Source of the DNA: Hyphomicrobiales bacterium
Lineage (GTDB): Bacteria > Pseudomonadota > Alphaproteobacteria > Rhizobiales > Rhizobiaceae
Length of the DNA stretch: 64,000 bases
Direction: 5' to 3'
Assembly: GCA_900470195.1 (NCBI GenBank)
Contig: UEIJ01000043.1
Coordinates: 1 to 64,000 of the forward strand
Both the position numbers and the translations under genes were made by a program. This document shows positions 36,201 to 44,163 of this stretch, piece after piece. The first letter of the stretch is position 1, and each line of letters opens with the position of its first letter. The notes below the pieces were generated by a model. That model had not been told where the DNA came from. It worked only from the letters and a program-made list of their open reading frames with translations, and did not search any database.

Positions 36201-37099
36201 ACCTTCCAGACACGGCTTGGCTTGCGGGCTGAAAGCGCCGTGACGCCGGGGCGAATGCGGCAGGAACCAGCGCGCAGATCATCGCCGAACCATGGCAGCA
36301 CAATCGCAACATGCCGCAGTTGAGGGCAAAGCGCTTGCAACTCGTCCATCGAAGCGGTCCAGTCGCTGCGCGCGCGCAGAATATTGCGGTTGATCCAGCG
36401 CTTCTGACCGGCGAGCGGTTCGTCACTTACCGGATCGGGCGACAGGCCGAACTCCGTCGAACCGGGGATCAGCGCCACCGCCCGGACGGACCCTGCAACC
36501 TTGCCGACAGGGCGCATCACTTCAAACTGGAATTGCGGCAGGCGATTGCCGAACCGGTCGAGCGGAATGCGCTCGAACACCACATAGGCCGTGCCGCGAT
36601 AGGCAGGCGCGTTGCCCGCCCCCTGTTTTGCTTCGATCAGCGGATCGGGAGCCTGCGTATCCGTGCCGCGATAGATGCGCATTTCAATCTCGGTGAGGTC
36701 CAGCTCCTGCCCGTCCGCCCATATGCGACGAATACCGGCAATCGTCCCTTCCGCCACTGCATAGGCGGCATTGCCGAAATAGCTGTAGCTGGTGACTTTC
36801 GGTCCGCCCTTGCCGCCTTGGCGCTCCGTCGTCTTCTGCTCCTCGAAGCGCGTTGCCCAGATGAGGGTGCCCGACACCCGCACCGTGCCATAGACGAAAG
36901 GCAGAGCGGCCCCTTCTTCCGCCGTGGCGACACGCCCACCGTTCAGGCGCGCACCCTCAATATGGCGCGTGGAATTGATGAGCGCGTTGTCGATGGCATA
37001 GCCGCCCATCGCGCCGAGACCAGCGCCAATAGCGGCACCGACAGGTCCGAAGATGCCGCCAACCGCAGCACCCACCGCCTGCAAAACAATTGTGGCCAT
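33293..37099 (-). CDS. GTA tail tip/host recognition protein (g15, 'megatron')
   Basis: The 1268-residue protein is the largest of the cluster and matches Rhodobacter capsulatus GTA g15 in size and layout. A Gly/Ala-rich N-terminal hydrophobic region (AVGGIFGPVGAAIGAGLGAMGG) comes first, a baseplate hub-like part follows, and a TIM-barrel glycoside hydrolase-like domain spans about 330-700, with ELGCPAVDKG and NDNLMPLADW-type motifs (IDNYMPLADWRDND). Beta-rich tail domains follow to the end. It forms the tail tip that meets the recipient cell. Its ATG lies three bases after the peptidase stop. Confidence 0.92.
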   Translation of the reverse strand: MATIVLQAVGAAVGGIFGPVGAAIGAGLGAMGGYAIDNALINSTRHIEGARLNGGRVATAEEGAALPFVYGTVRVSGTLIWATRFEEQKTTERQGGKGGPKVTSYSYFGNAAYAVAEGTIAGIRRIWADGQELDLTEIEMRIYRGTDTQAPDPLIEAKQGAGNAPAYRGTAYVVFERIPLDRFGNRLPQFQFEVMRPVGKVAGSVRAVALIPGSTEFGLSPDPVSDEPLAGQKRWINRNILRARSDWTASMDELQALCPQLRHVAIVLPWFGDDLRAGSCRIRPGVTALSARKPSRVWKVENVARADAHLVSTSGEGAAYGGTPSDQSVIAAIRDAKARGLKVTLYPFIMMDVPAGNQLPSPYGGTGQPPYPWRGRITCHPAVGLAGSPDKTIAAGEQVDAFVDGQWGYRRFLNHCANLAMQAGGVDAFLLGSELRGLTSIRDGQESFPFVKRLCTLAAEMRAKLGTDCRVTYGADWSEYFGYQAQDGSGDLFFNLDPLWAHPAIDAIGIDNYMPLADWRDNDLDNGNPDGFATAYDLDGLTGQVASGEGYDWYYASAEDREARKRLPITDGLAGKPWVYRYKDLEGWWSNRHYNRIAGAEAAQPTAWVPQSKPFWFTELGCPAVDKGPNQPNVFPDPKSSENATPYFSNGSRADIGMDRFLRAHYRHWRDNNPVSPLYGGPMLDMDRIYLWSWDTRPFPEFPLAADTWGDTENWRLGHWLNGRISGVSLDELIAGILKDFGLPEADCAGADGYLSGFVLSEPSSARGVLEPLLNIFGVHGFEQAGRFVFKSISRVGPVLELSDFVQPDDREALTVTLEDRGDLPAVAELYCNDPLRDFQIAGGSVRRMEGQGTETLSLSGVMEQGQAMALAEAWMARRYAERRSVDFALPWSMATLHVGDRVRLGILGGERNYVVTGQEDGEVRTVRAVALAPNIAFADHGKTPTSPGGGPALDMKPIFHLIDLPLWPGAEEPAGQFRIACHAKPWRGAAVFASPSDDGFAERNIVQDRAIMGELTAPLEGAPGGRVIEGQSVEVVLYAGELQSRPMAQILNGANTALLRAQNGEWEVFQFMEAEEIGQNRWKLTRLLRGQLGTESAASAIKEVETPFILLDGSVVPVGLQMSETGLELNWRVGTVGKAFSVEYFDTVRLSGGMRGLRPLSPVHPKVVRLANDDLSFSWIRRGRIDADDWLAEDIPLGEEREAYRIEIWQNGVLTRNSQTSAPSWIYGSSERESDTGNAAFEFRVAMIGAKSGPGDFARLDVPAIIN

Positions 37100-37102
37100 G
37101 GA

Positions 37103-37537
37103 TCAGGTTTTCCGTTCGGGAAAGATGAAAATTCCGGCGATACGATTGCGCCATTGCGGCACCAGCGCTGACGCCATCACGCGATGCCCCTGATAGGCGT
37201 GGATGAAACGATTATCGTGCGCCATGATCCCCAAATGCTTGGCTGCAAGCCCTGTCCGCCAGCGAAACACGATGAGATCGCCCGGCATAGGCACGGGAGA
37301 AGCTCGCCTGTTCATGTGGCGCGCAGCCGCCTCCAGCATGGGATCGCCGGTCGAGACTTCAGCCCAGTCGGGTGCATAGATGCCGGGCGTTTCCGGCTCG
37401 CCCCCGTAAAGCGCGCGCCAGATGCCGCGCACCAGACCGAGGCAATCGCAACTGACGCCCAGCGCAGAAGCACCGTAACGATAGGGCGTGCCGATCCACC
37501 GCTCCGCCTCGAAAAGAACTTCGTCAGCAATCGTCAT
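37103..37537 (-). CDS. GTA NlpC/P60 cell-wall peptidase (g14)
   Basis: The 144-residue protein begins EAERWIGTPYRYG and has the catalytic Cys32 in SCDCLGLVRG and His101 in LAAKHLGIMAHD, as in NlpC/P60 peptidases of phage tails. It probably opens peptidoglycan during DNA delivery. It overlaps the hub gene upstream by four bases and precedes the tip gene, exactly as g14 does in RcGTA. Confidence 0.93.
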   Translation of the reverse strand: MTIADEVLFEAERWIGTPYRYGASALGVSCDCLGLVRGIWRALYGGEPETPGIYAPDWAEVSTGDPMLEAAARHMNRRASPVPMPGDLIVFRWRTGLAAKHLGIMAHDNRFIHAYQGHRVMASALVPQWRNRIAGIFIFPERKT

Positions 37538-38409
37538 GGAACGAGCGCGCTTCCGTCATATTCGTTGCTGCCGTTGACATAGGCATAGGCCGCGTCATTG
37601 CCCGGCAGATGCGGGAAACCGCGAAAATTGAGGCTATTGCCGAACTTGGCCTTGCAAGTGGCAAAGCTCTTGTCGCAACCGGCAATAATGCGAAATGCAT
37701 CGCCTTCCGAGATTGGCAGCACCGGCGGTTCGGCAAGTTTCAGAATCTGCCCGGCATGAGTGGTCATGCGCACCGACCGGCCTGCATTCGCGCCGCTCGT
37801 CCAGCGGAGCATTCCTTCAGAAAACCAGCCGGAAGCAAAGCCGTTCAGCCCCGCTACCGTCAGGCTTTGTCCATCCGCTGCCAGCACTGTTCCTTCCGCA
37901 AAGTAGCGCGGATCGTTGACATCCACCCCGCAACGGCTGTCGCCGAGACTGGCATCGCAATGGCGCAGGACCCGCCGTCCGCGCACTGCATCGAATGCTG
38001 CAGCCGCCCCTTTCAGTTCCATCACGAACCGGCTTCCCGAACGGCTTATTCTGCCAGCCGTCCAGCGGCGCAGAAGCATATGCTGTCCGGGCATTGACCA
38101 GTTGACCAGATAGGCCTCAATGGAGGCGCCGTCATAGCGGCCCTGCTCAATGTCCGTATCGCTGATCTCCGCCGAAGACAAAACGCCTTCAACCTCGCCG
38201 CCCGCCACTGACAGGCCGAGCGCGGTTGAGGCTTCGCTGCTATTGAGACCCGTCAGAGGTTCGCAGGCAACTCCGTCCACCGACAAAGTGCGGTCGTGAT
38301 CGGTGAAGCCCAATACAATCCCGTCGCTTCTTCTTATAAGCCAGGCGAAGCAATGGCTTGTCACCTCGCCTTCCAGATGTGATTCAAGCTCTGCCGGAAC
38401 CGGGATCAT
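37534..38409 (-). CDS. GTA tail hub protein, DUF2163 (g13)
   Basis: The 291-residue protein has the DUF2163/phage BR0599-like signature: CFAWLIRRSDGIVLGFTDHD near the N-terminus, followed by several Cys residues (for example DASLGDSRCGVDVND and CDKSFATCKAKFGN) that may bind a metal cluster, and FRGFPHLPGND at the end. It corresponds to g13 of RcGTA, part of the tail hub. It overlaps both neighbours by four bases. Confidence 0.92.
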   Translation of the reverse strand: MIPVPAELESHLEGEVTSHCFAWLIRRSDGIVLGFTDHDRTLSVDGVACEPLTGLNSSEASTALGLSVAGGEVEGVLSSAEISDTDIEQGRYDGASIEAYLVNWSMPGQHMLLRRWTAGRISRSGSRFVMELKGAAAAFDAVRGRRVLRHCDASLGDSRCGVDVNDPRYFAEGTVLAADGQSLTVAGLNGFASGWFSEGMLRWTSGANAGRSVRMTTHAGQILKLAEPPVLPISEGDAFRIIAGCDKSFATCKAKFGNSLNFRGFPHLPGNDAAYAYVNGSNEYDGSALVP

Positions 38410-39044
38410 CTCTTCACCTCTATGATCGGGATCGAAGGAATTTCACCCGCCTGAAACGAGGCGATGCTGGCGGTCAGCCGATCCGTGTCGAACCGCACCG
38501 GCACGTCGAACAGGAATCCGGTGGTGATGATTGCTCCTGCCGCTGGCACATAATCGGGCGAAAATGTCACCCTTCCGGCTGAGTGATCCACGGTGAAGGC
38601 TTCGTCTTCCGGCATGGCCGCGCCATTGACCGCGACCAGCACCGAACCCACAACCGGATGTGTGATCGGGCGGTCGTAGCTCTCATAATGTTTGACGAGT
38701 TGAAAGTTGGCCGTCGCCCCATCGCCGACACCGATCCGCTGATCGGCCGCCTTGGGCGGCGCGCTGCCTACAGCGGATGAAAAATCGAAGGGATCGCGAA
38801 AGCGGAAGGCATGAAGCGATCCGCGCCGCGCTTCAAAAAAGGCCAGCACCTGCCTCAGGTCGTCCAGCGACCGCAAACCGGTTCCCGCATCGAAATGACG
38901 GCGCGAGTGCGCCCAGCGGGCGTTGCGCTTTTCCATGCCGGAAGTGAGCGTCACGATTTCATTGCGCCATTCCGGTCCGCCGGTCGCTCCAAACGAAACT
39001 CCGAGCGGAAAGCGCACGTCATGAAAGGCTTCCAACATGTTCAA
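38406..39044 (-). CDS. GTA distal tail protein, DUF2460 (g12)
   Basis: This 212-residue protein matches DUF2460. The start FHDVRFPLGVSFGATGGPEW and RHFDAGTGLRSLDDL are highly conserved in GTA and lambdoid-like tails, and FDVPVRFDTDRL is near the C-terminus. In RcGTA this is g12, a distal tail protein. It overlaps the tape-measure stop by four bases, so it is in the same operon. Confidence 0.93.
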   Translation of the reverse strand: MNMLEAFHDVRFPLGVSFGATGGPEWRNEIVTLTSGMEKRNARWAHSRRHFDAGTGLRSLDDLRQVLAFFEARRGSLHAFRFRDPFDFSSAVGSAPPKAADQRIGVGDGATANFQLVKHYESYDRPITHPVVGSVLVAVNGAAMPEDEAFTVDHSAGRVTFSPDYVPAAGAIITTGFLFDVPVRFDTDRLTASIASFQAGEIPSIPIIEVKR

Positions 39045-39586
39045 AGCCTCCTTGCGCCGCGTCGCACCGCGCCTGCCAGCATCGTCGAAAGCTGGGCTTC
39101 CGACTTGCGGAAGGACGAGGCATCCGGCGACGTCATGTTGAACACGACCTGCACCGGCTTGCCGCCACCGCCCGTCGCAACGCCCAGACGGCCATCCGCC
39201 CCGCGTGCGAGCGGCAGGATCGCTTCAGCCCCCGCCTCGCCAGTCAGGCCAAGCGAACCGTTGCCCATGCCGAAATAGGTGGGGCTCGACACCACGCCGC
39301 CCTTGGCAAAGGGCATGATGCCGCGAATGCCGCCGAGAAGCCCGCCCATCATCGATGAAGTGAGGCTCTGCAAGGGCTGCAAGCCTGCAGAAAGCGCGGT
39401 CCCGGCCAGACTGCCGGCAAGGCCGCGCAGCACGTCCTCCAGTCCCTTGCCGGATGTGATTGCACCTTTCAAAGCCGAAGTCAGGCTGTTGCCGAAACTC
39501 GACGAACGTTTTTCAAGATCGGTCAAGGCGCGATCGAAGGCGCTCGTATCCGCGTCGACGGATACGGTAACGGTTTCATCTGTCAT
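39041..39586 (-). CDS. GTA tape measure protein, short (g11)
   Basis: The 181-residue protein has a polar N-terminus (VSVDADTSAFDRALTDLEKRS), a Gly-rich hydrophobic region (LSAGLQPLQSLTSSMMGGLLGG) and a C-terminal segment GEAGAEAILPLARGADGRLG that is typical of phage tail tape measure proteins. It is much shorter than siphophage tape measures and, from memory, shorter than the RcGTA g11 of about 220 residues, so the tail should be short. AGGTGA precedes its ATG. Confidence 0.9.
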   Translation of the reverse strand: MTDETVTVSVDADTSAFDRALTDLEKRSSSFGNSLTSALKGAITSGKGLEDVLRGLAGSLAGTALSAGLQPLQSLTSSMMGGLLGGIRGIMPFAKGGVVSSPTYFGMGNGSLGLTGEAGAEAILPLARGADGRLGVATGGGGKPVQVVFNMTSPDASSFRKSEAQLSTMLAGAVRRGARRL

Positions 39587-39589
39587 AAT

Positions 39590-39808
39590 TCACCTGTCGG
39601 GAAAGGCGCGCATCAATGTTTCGAGTGACCGGCGCGAAGGCGCGTCGAAAGCTGGCGCGGACGGGCCAAGCGCGGCGCTCAGTTCACGCGGCGTCATCGA
39701 CCAGAATGCCTGTGGGGAAAGCCGCAGCAGACCCAACCCCGCCCGCATCGCTTCATGCCAAGGGAACGGCTTTAGCGGGTGAGGTTTCGATTCAACTGCG
39801 GCATTCAA
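39590..39808 (-). CDS. GTA tail assembly chaperone-like protein
   Basis: This 72-residue protein carries FPWHEAMRAGLGLLRLSP followed by FWSMTPRELSAALG, the signature of the short TIGR02216-type phage protein found next to the tape measure gene in GTA clusters. It overlaps g10 by four bases. In siphophages this position codes for tail assembly chaperones, sometimes expressed by frameshift from the upstream gene. I saw no obvious slippery sequence at the junction. Confidence 0.85.
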   Translation of the reverse strand: MNAAVESKPHPLKPFPWHEAMRAGLGLLRLSPQAFWSMTPRELSAALGPSAPAFDAPSRRSLETLMRAFPDR

Positions 39809-40143
39809 GGGTTTGGTGCGGAATCCTTTTCAGGCGATCCGAAAGTAACCGTCAAAAGCGACGCGACGAGGCGGGCAAAGCCCGCTGCCCCACCTTCTGC
39901 GCGCATGTCGGCCACGTCGTCCAGGCTTACCGTATGCCCGCCGCCGCGAAGCCCGGCACAGAGAATGCGCTGCATGTCGCGGGCCGAAAGCCGCCCCGTT
40001 GAAAAGCGCGCCGTCAGGTCCGAAAGATTATCGACCTCGAATGCCGCTTCCAGTTCTGCCAGTGCGCCAAGCGTCAGGCAGAGCGTCCAGTCGCGGTCAT
40101 CGAGCCTTGCGGCGACCTCGCCGCGATGGCGATTGGCCATCAC
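39805..40143 (-). CDS. GTA tail chaperone-type protein (g10)
   Basis: The 112-residue protein (LCLTLGALAELEAAFEVDNL, then RFSTGRLSARDMQRILCAGLRG) belongs to the gene transfer agent family DUF3356, called g10 in RcGTA. Its position between major tail protein and tape measure suggests a tail assembly chaperone. It shares four bases with each neighbour. Confidence 0.9.
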   Translation of the reverse strand: MMANRHRGEVAARLDDRDWTLCLTLGALAELEAAFEVDNLSDLTARFSTGRLSARDMQRILCAGLRGGGHTVSLDDVADMRAEGGAAGFARLVASLLTVTFGSPEKDSAPNP

Positions 40144-40553
40144 AGTGCTTCACCGAAGGTGATGAGGCTTGCCGATTCCAGCGCGATCTCGAACGTCACC
40201 TCCGCATCGTGATTGCCGCCATATTCCAGCGCCGTTATCTGGAACGGCCCGCTGATCGTGCCGAAATCCGGCAGGAAGATCTGCCAGTCGCGGATTTCGC
40301 CGTCGAAGAATATCCGGCGGATCAGCGCGTCGGATGCGGCATCCTTGAAGATGCCAGAACCGCTGACCGATGCGCGCTGCACCCCGCTGCCCGCCAGCAA
40401 TTGCCGCCAGCGACCGGCGGCATCGGCGTCCGTTACATCCACTGTTTCGGCGTTGAACGCGATGCGCTTGGTGCGCAAGCCCGCGCAGGTTTCAAACGTG
40501 CCGTCATCGCGCGCCGTCTTGAGCAAGATGTCCTTGCCTCTCTGTGCTGCCAT
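40140..40553 (-). CDS. GTA major tail tube protein, TP901-1 family (g9)
   Basis: The 137-residue protein starts MAAQRGKDILLKTARDDGTF, has the central VDVTDADAAGRWRQLLAG and RIFFDGEIRDWQIFLPDFG, and matches the TP901-1 family of major tail proteins. It should polymerise as the tail tube. AGGGAG precedes ATG 40553. It lies 18 bases after the DUF3168 gene. Confidence 0.93.
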   Translation of the reverse strand: MAAQRGKDILLKTARDDGTFETCAGLRTKRIAFNAETVDVTDADAAGRWRQLLAGSGVQRASVSGSGIFKDAASDALIRRIFFDGEIRDWQIFLPDFGTISGPFQITALEYGGNHDAEVTFEIALESASLITFGEAL

Positions 40554-40571
40554 TCAAAATCTCCCTGAGTT

Positions 40572-40982
40572 TCAGTCAGCCGGTTCCGTCACGGCGCGGT
40601 AACGCATCGTGCCGAGATAGCTGCCCTGCCCGTCGGTATTGCGCGCCAGAACTTCGGTCAGCATCAGGTTCACGACACGGTGGCCGTTCACTTCCACCGG
40701 CTTTTCGTCGAGCGCCGTCGCAATCCTCGCGGCGATATCCAGCACGCGTTTGCGCCCGCTTTCCCTCGCCCATATCTGGATATTGAGAAAATGCTCGCCG
40801 CCCTCTTCCGTCGACGTATCCCAGTTGCGGCTGGCGGTCTCGCCGAGCGTCACATAGGGAAAAGGTGTTTTCGGCGGAACATGGTCGTAAATGCGTTCTC
40901 CGCCAATCGATTCAATGAGTTCGTTATCATTCTTCAGAGTCTCAAAAAGTGCTTTCTGCAATGCTGCCGCGCCATTTCTCAT
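40572..40982 (-). CDS. GTA tail terminator, DUF3168 (g8)
   Basis: The 136-residue protein has LQKALFETLKNDNELIESIG at its start and HVPPKTPFPYVTLGE followed by INIQIWAR-type strands (FLNIQIWARESG), all DUF3168 features. In RcGTA g8 forms the tail terminator ring. ATG 40982 is used because a GGGGG tract precedes it; six codons upstream are open. It overlaps the small gene at 40942-41133 by 41 bases. Confidence 0.9.
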   Translation of the reverse strand: MRNGAAALQKALFETLKNDNELIESIGGERIYDHVPPKTPFPYVTLGETASRNWDTSTEEGGEHFLNIQIWARESGRKRVLDIAARIATALDEKPVEVNGHRVVNLMLTEVLARNTDGQGSYLGTMRYRAVTEPAD

Positions 40983-41133
40983 GCTTGCCCCCGCCTGCAT
41001 CCTTGGCTGTGGTAACGCCGGTCACGTCCAGTCCCGACGCTTGTTGAACCGCGATGGCTTCCCGAACGGCCAGCGCCTTCCAGCGCAGCGCCCGGACAAG
41101 GCCATCGAACGTGAGTTGCATCGAAATATTCAT
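40942..41133 (-). CDS. small GTA-cluster protein (63 aa)
   Basis: This frame codes for MNISMQLTFDGLVRALRWKA and a short Gly/Lys-rich tail. Its ATG overlaps the g7 stop by four bases and its 3' end overlaps g8. Both features support real coding within a polycistronic operon. Similar small proteins lie between g7 and g8 in rhizobial GTA clusters, as far as I recall. No function is known. Confidence 0.7.
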   Translation of the reverse strand: MNISMQLTFDGLVRALRWKALAVREAIAVQQASGLDVTGVTTAKDAGGGKHEKWRGSIAESTF

Positions 41134-41468
41134 CGCCCCTGCTCGCTCGCCAGACAGACAAGATAGCGTTCGCTTTCATCGGGATCGTGGATCGAGCGCA
41201 GCGAAAAGACGCGTCCGGCCTTGCGCAGGCGCATGGCGGTCGAAATATCCGGACGGAATCGCAACAGGATGCGATGTGTCACTTCCGGTTGCAGGCGCGT
41301 GCCGAAATCCTTCTGCGATGTGGAAAGAGGTTCGATCCGCCCCCAGACCATGCCGACCTCGGACCAGCTCTCGCCATAACCGCCAATGCCGTCCGCCACC
41401 GGCTGCATTGCTTCCAGCGCCAGCTCGGACGTGAGCTGGCCCGGATCGATAAAAAGCACATTGTTCAT
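41130..41468 (-). CDS. GTA head-tail adaptor/stopper (g7)
   Basis: The 112-residue protein has the phage head closure pattern: WSEVGMVWGRIEPLS near 35-50, then EVTHRILLRFRPDISTAMRLR and FSLRSIHDPDESERYLVCL. This is the SPP1 gp16/HK97 gp7-like family that closes the head to tail passage. It overlaps g6 and the following small gene by four bases each. Confidence 0.92.
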   Translation of the reverse strand: MNNVLFIDPGQLTSELALEAMQPVADGIGGYGESWSEVGMVWGRIEPLSTSQKDFGTRLQPEVTHRILLRFRPDISTAMRLRKAGRVFSLRSIHDPDESERYLVCLASEQGR

Positions 41469-42025
41469 AGGGACACCCGTTTCCAGCTGTCGATCATCTG
41501 GCCGATGACCGGTGGAAAAGAGCGCGTTGCGGCTTCCGCATCGACACCGGCGCGCGACTCGTAAAGATGGGCGACGAGCGTCAGGATCGCTTGCTTGAGA
41601 GCGTCCGGAACCTCGACGCCGCTTTCACCGAACCCGGCGACGAAATCGACCTCAAGACCGATGAACTCCGCGGCATCGGGATACTGCGCCATATAAAGGC
41701 GTTGCGGCCTGCGTCCGTGATGCAGGACGAATTCTTCCGGCGCAAAGCTGATTGCGGTTCCGTCCTGCCGGTAAGCCACCACGGCCTCGACCGATTTGAC
41801 AGGATATTTGAACAGGGCGAGACGGCCCGAACGCGGCCAGCGATCGACGCGCAGACGCCAGGTCTGGTCGATCAGCGACAGGCCGGTTTCAGTCTCGATG
41901 ATTTCTCGGGCAGTCGCGATGAGACGAAGCAGAAGTTCGTTCTCGCTGTCGGTGGAAATTCGTAAAAATGCGCGCACGTCAGCTATCGTCACCGGCTCCA
42001 GCGCCGGTGGCGTGACAAGAAACAT
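41465..42025 (-). CDS. GTA head-tail connector (g6)
   Basis: The 186-residue protein matches the phage gp6-like connector family with PALEPVTIADVRAFLRI near its start, IIETETGLSLIDQTWRLRVD, and the C-terminal LKQAILTLVAHLYESR helix. ATG 42025 is chosen because GGGAAG lies nine bases before it; ATG 42031 is too close. A terminator-like hairpin and 160 bases separate it from the capsid gene, the largest gap inside the cluster. Confidence 0.92.
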   Translation of the reverse strand: MFLVTPPALEPVTIADVRAFLRISTDSENELLLRLIATAREIIETETGLSLIDQTWRLRVDRWPRSGRLALFKYPVKSVEAVVAYRQDGTAISFAPEEFVLHHGRRPQRLYMAQYPDAAEFIGLEVDFVAGFGESGVEVPDALKQAILTLVAHLYESRAGVDAEAATRSFPPVIGQMIDSWKRVSL

Positions 42026-42156
42026 TGTCATGGACTTCCCTCTAAATGATAACTTTCAAATCAGACAGTTAAACACGAACTCCGCATGGAGCTTCACTTG
42101 CTTTCGGCCGAGAAACTACCTGCCAAAACCGGCAGGATAGCCCGGTAATCCACTGC

Positions 42157-42184
42157 AAAAACTGACAGCTTCAGGCTGCCAGTT
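42157..42184 (-). terminator. hairpin with T tract after the capsid gene
   Basis: On the minus strand AACTGGCAGC pairs with GCTGTCAGTT (one G-U pair in RNA) over a five-base loop, followed by TTTT. It starts four bases after the capsid stop codon. It should lower transcription of the tail genes relative to the capsid, unless antitermination acts. Confidence 0.7.
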
Positions 42185-42187
42185 CCG

Positions 42188-43453
42188 TCAGGCGGCGAAT
42201 TTCAGGAGCTTGATGGCTTCAAAGTCCTGCACGCCGCCGCCGACACGCTTCGTCGTGTAGAAGAGCACATAGGGCTTGGCCGAATATGGATCGCGCAGCA
42301 CCCGCACGCCAATGCGATCCACCACCAGATAGCCGCGTCCGAAATCGCCGAAGGCAATGGCCGGGCTGTCGGCGGCAATGTCCGGCATATGTTCGGCCTC
42401 AACCAGACCGAAGCCCATGAGAGAGGCCTTTTCGCCAACCGCCGATGGCGGCTGCCAGAGATAATTGCCGTCCTTGTCCTTGAGCTTGCGCAACACGCTC
42501 TGCGTCTTGCGGTTCATGACGAAGTTCGCATTCTGGCGATAACCGGCACGCAGGCCGTAGATCAACTCGATCAGCTTGTCCGACGGGTCTTCTTCCGGCA
42601 GTGCGCCGGCAACGCCGGTGGCGATATGGCCGATCTTGCCCCACACCCAGGCATTATCCGCAACGCTCTCATAGTTCAGGAAACCGCGCGGCTTGTTGAC
42701 GCCATCGCCATTGACGAAGGCCGCTCCTTCCTGTTCCGCGAAGGCTGCTTCCACTTCCTCAGCAATCCACTGTTCGACATTGATCGCAGCGTCGTCGAGC
42801 AGCGATGAAGTCGCTGCGGGCATGGCGTAGATTTCCATGGTCGGGAACTGCAATTCGGCAAGTTTCGCCGATGCGGTCTGTGGACGTGCATCGGTTTCAC
42901 CGACCCAGCCGGTGGCCGGGCCGCTGACCGAGAACGGCTTCTTCAGAACAGCGCCTGAAACCTGGCGCACGCTGGAAATGCCGCGGATCGGCGACAGGAT
43001 GGCAAGCCTGCGTCCAATCTCGATTTCCAGTTCCGCAGGCACCAGATAGCCGCCATCCGGCCCGGATGCATAGGAATGCGCCTTCTGCTCGATCCCGCGC
43101 AGCGCCTGCTCGTCGCCCCGGCGCACATAGCCGTCGAAAGCCTGCTTGTGCTCGACATTGACCAGCGGTGCCGCGCCGCCCAGCGGCGGACGCGCCTGCT
43201 TGAGAACATACTGGTCGAGCGCTGTCTTCTGTTCATCGAGCGCGCGGTTGATGCGGTCCACCTTGTCGCGCAGCAGCACGTCGGCATCGATTCCCTTTTC
43301 GACCTTCTTCAACCGTTCGTCATTGGCCTCACGGAAAGCCGAGAAGGCCGTCATGAACTCGTCGAAAGCCTCGGATACATCGCCATCATTATGGCCAAGC
43401 GCCTTCGTTTCCACGCTCTTGGTTTCGAGCGGGATGGTCTGGTTTTCTTCCAT
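42188..43453 (-). CDS. GTA major capsid protein, HK97 fold (g5)
   Basis: The 421-residue protein has an N-terminal helical delta-domain (about 1-110, with DEFMTAFSAFREANDERLKK) that the protease should remove, then the HK97 capsid fold starting near GGYLVPAELEIEIGRR, with conserved NGDGVNKPRGFLNY, FVMNRKT and AFGDFGRGYLVVDR. It is the shell subunit of the particle. AGGAC lies before its ATG. Length fits the RcGTA capsid of about 400 residues. Confidence 0.96.
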   Translation of the reverse strand: MEENQTIPLETKSVETKALGHNDGDVSEAFDEFMTAFSAFREANDERLKKVEKGIDADVLLRDKVDRINRALDEQKTALDQYVLKQARPPLGGAAPLVNVEHKQAFDGYVRRGDEQALRGIEQKAHSYASGPDGGYLVPAELEIEIGRRLAILSPIRGISSVRQVSGAVLKKPFSVSGPATGWVGETDARPQTASAKLAELQFPTMEIYAMPAATSSLLDDAAINVEQWIAEEVEAAFAEQEGAAFVNGDGVNKPRGFLNYESVADNAWVWGKIGHIATGVAGALPEEDPSDKLIELIYGLRAGYRQNANFVMNRKTQSVLRKLKDKDGNYLWQPPSAVGEKASLMGFGLVEAEHMPDIAADSPAIAFGDFGRGYLVVDRIGVRVLRDPYSAKPYVLFYTTKRVGGGVQDFEAIKLLKFAA

Positions 43454-43476
43454 TTATGTCCTGTGATTTGGTTGTT

Positions 43477-44163
43477 TCAGATCATTTTTGCAGCCGCACG
43501 CATACGCTGCGCGAGGCCCTTGTCCCCAGACGACAGGTAAGCGTCCCGCCCCTGCCCCTTTCCTTGTCTGTGGCCCTCACCGGCTAGCGCCGCAAAGCCT
43601 TTGGCAATGACGGTTTTCGCGGCAGTTCGGCTCAGCCCCGCATCCCGCGTGAGCCAGCGTTCGAATTCACGGATCGTCGGCAGTCCCGCCTTGATGCTGC
43701 TGACACGGGCCTGCGGCAGCATCGGAAAGGTGACAACCGAGATTTCCCAGAGATCGGCTTCGATGATGTGGCGCAGACCGGTGCGCGCATCCTTGCGCGC
43801 CTTCACGGTGCGAAAACCGATGGACAAGCCGTCCAGCCCGCCGCCGCGCATCAGTTCCAGCGCGTCGCGCGCCCGGGCCACGCCCTTGGCCAGCCTGCCC
43901 TCCACATAAAGGCCCCGCGCATCCTCGCGGATCGCAGTCCAGACGCCGATAGGCTCAGCCGCATCATGCTGCCAAAGCATCCGAACCCCCGACACGCCGC
44001 CCTTGGCAAGCGAACGGGAAAAAGCACCCCGTTCGATCACGTCATTGCCGAGATCGGGCAGACCGAAGACGCTGGCATAGCCGGAAAAACTGCCGTCGAG
44101 TTCCACATCCTCGATGGCAAGAGCGGCCTGTTTCGTTTCGAGCCGCATATCATGCATCGCCAT
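43477..44163 (-). CDS. GTA prohead protease, HK97 family (g4)
   Basis: The 228-residue protein has GSFSGYASVFGLPDLGNDVI, the catalytic-site region WQHDAAEPIGVW and GLSIGFRTVKARKD with the conserved Ser, all typical of U35 prohead proteases. After about residue 165 there is a C-terminal extension rich in Ala, Gly and Lys that is longer than in many phage proteases. It precedes the capsid by 24 bases and should mature the capsid N-terminus. Confidence 0.94.
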   Translation of the reverse strand: MAMHDMRLETKQAALAIEDVELDGSFSGYASVFGLPDLGNDVIERGAFSRSLAKGGVSGVRMLWQHDAAEPIGVWTAIREDARGLYVEGRLAKGVARARDALELMRGGGLDGLSIGFRTVKARKDARTGLRHIIEADLWEISVVTFPMLPQARVSSIKAGLPTIREFERWLTRDAGLSRTAAKTVIAKGFAALAGEGHRQGKGQGRDAYLSSGDKGLAQRMRAAAKMI

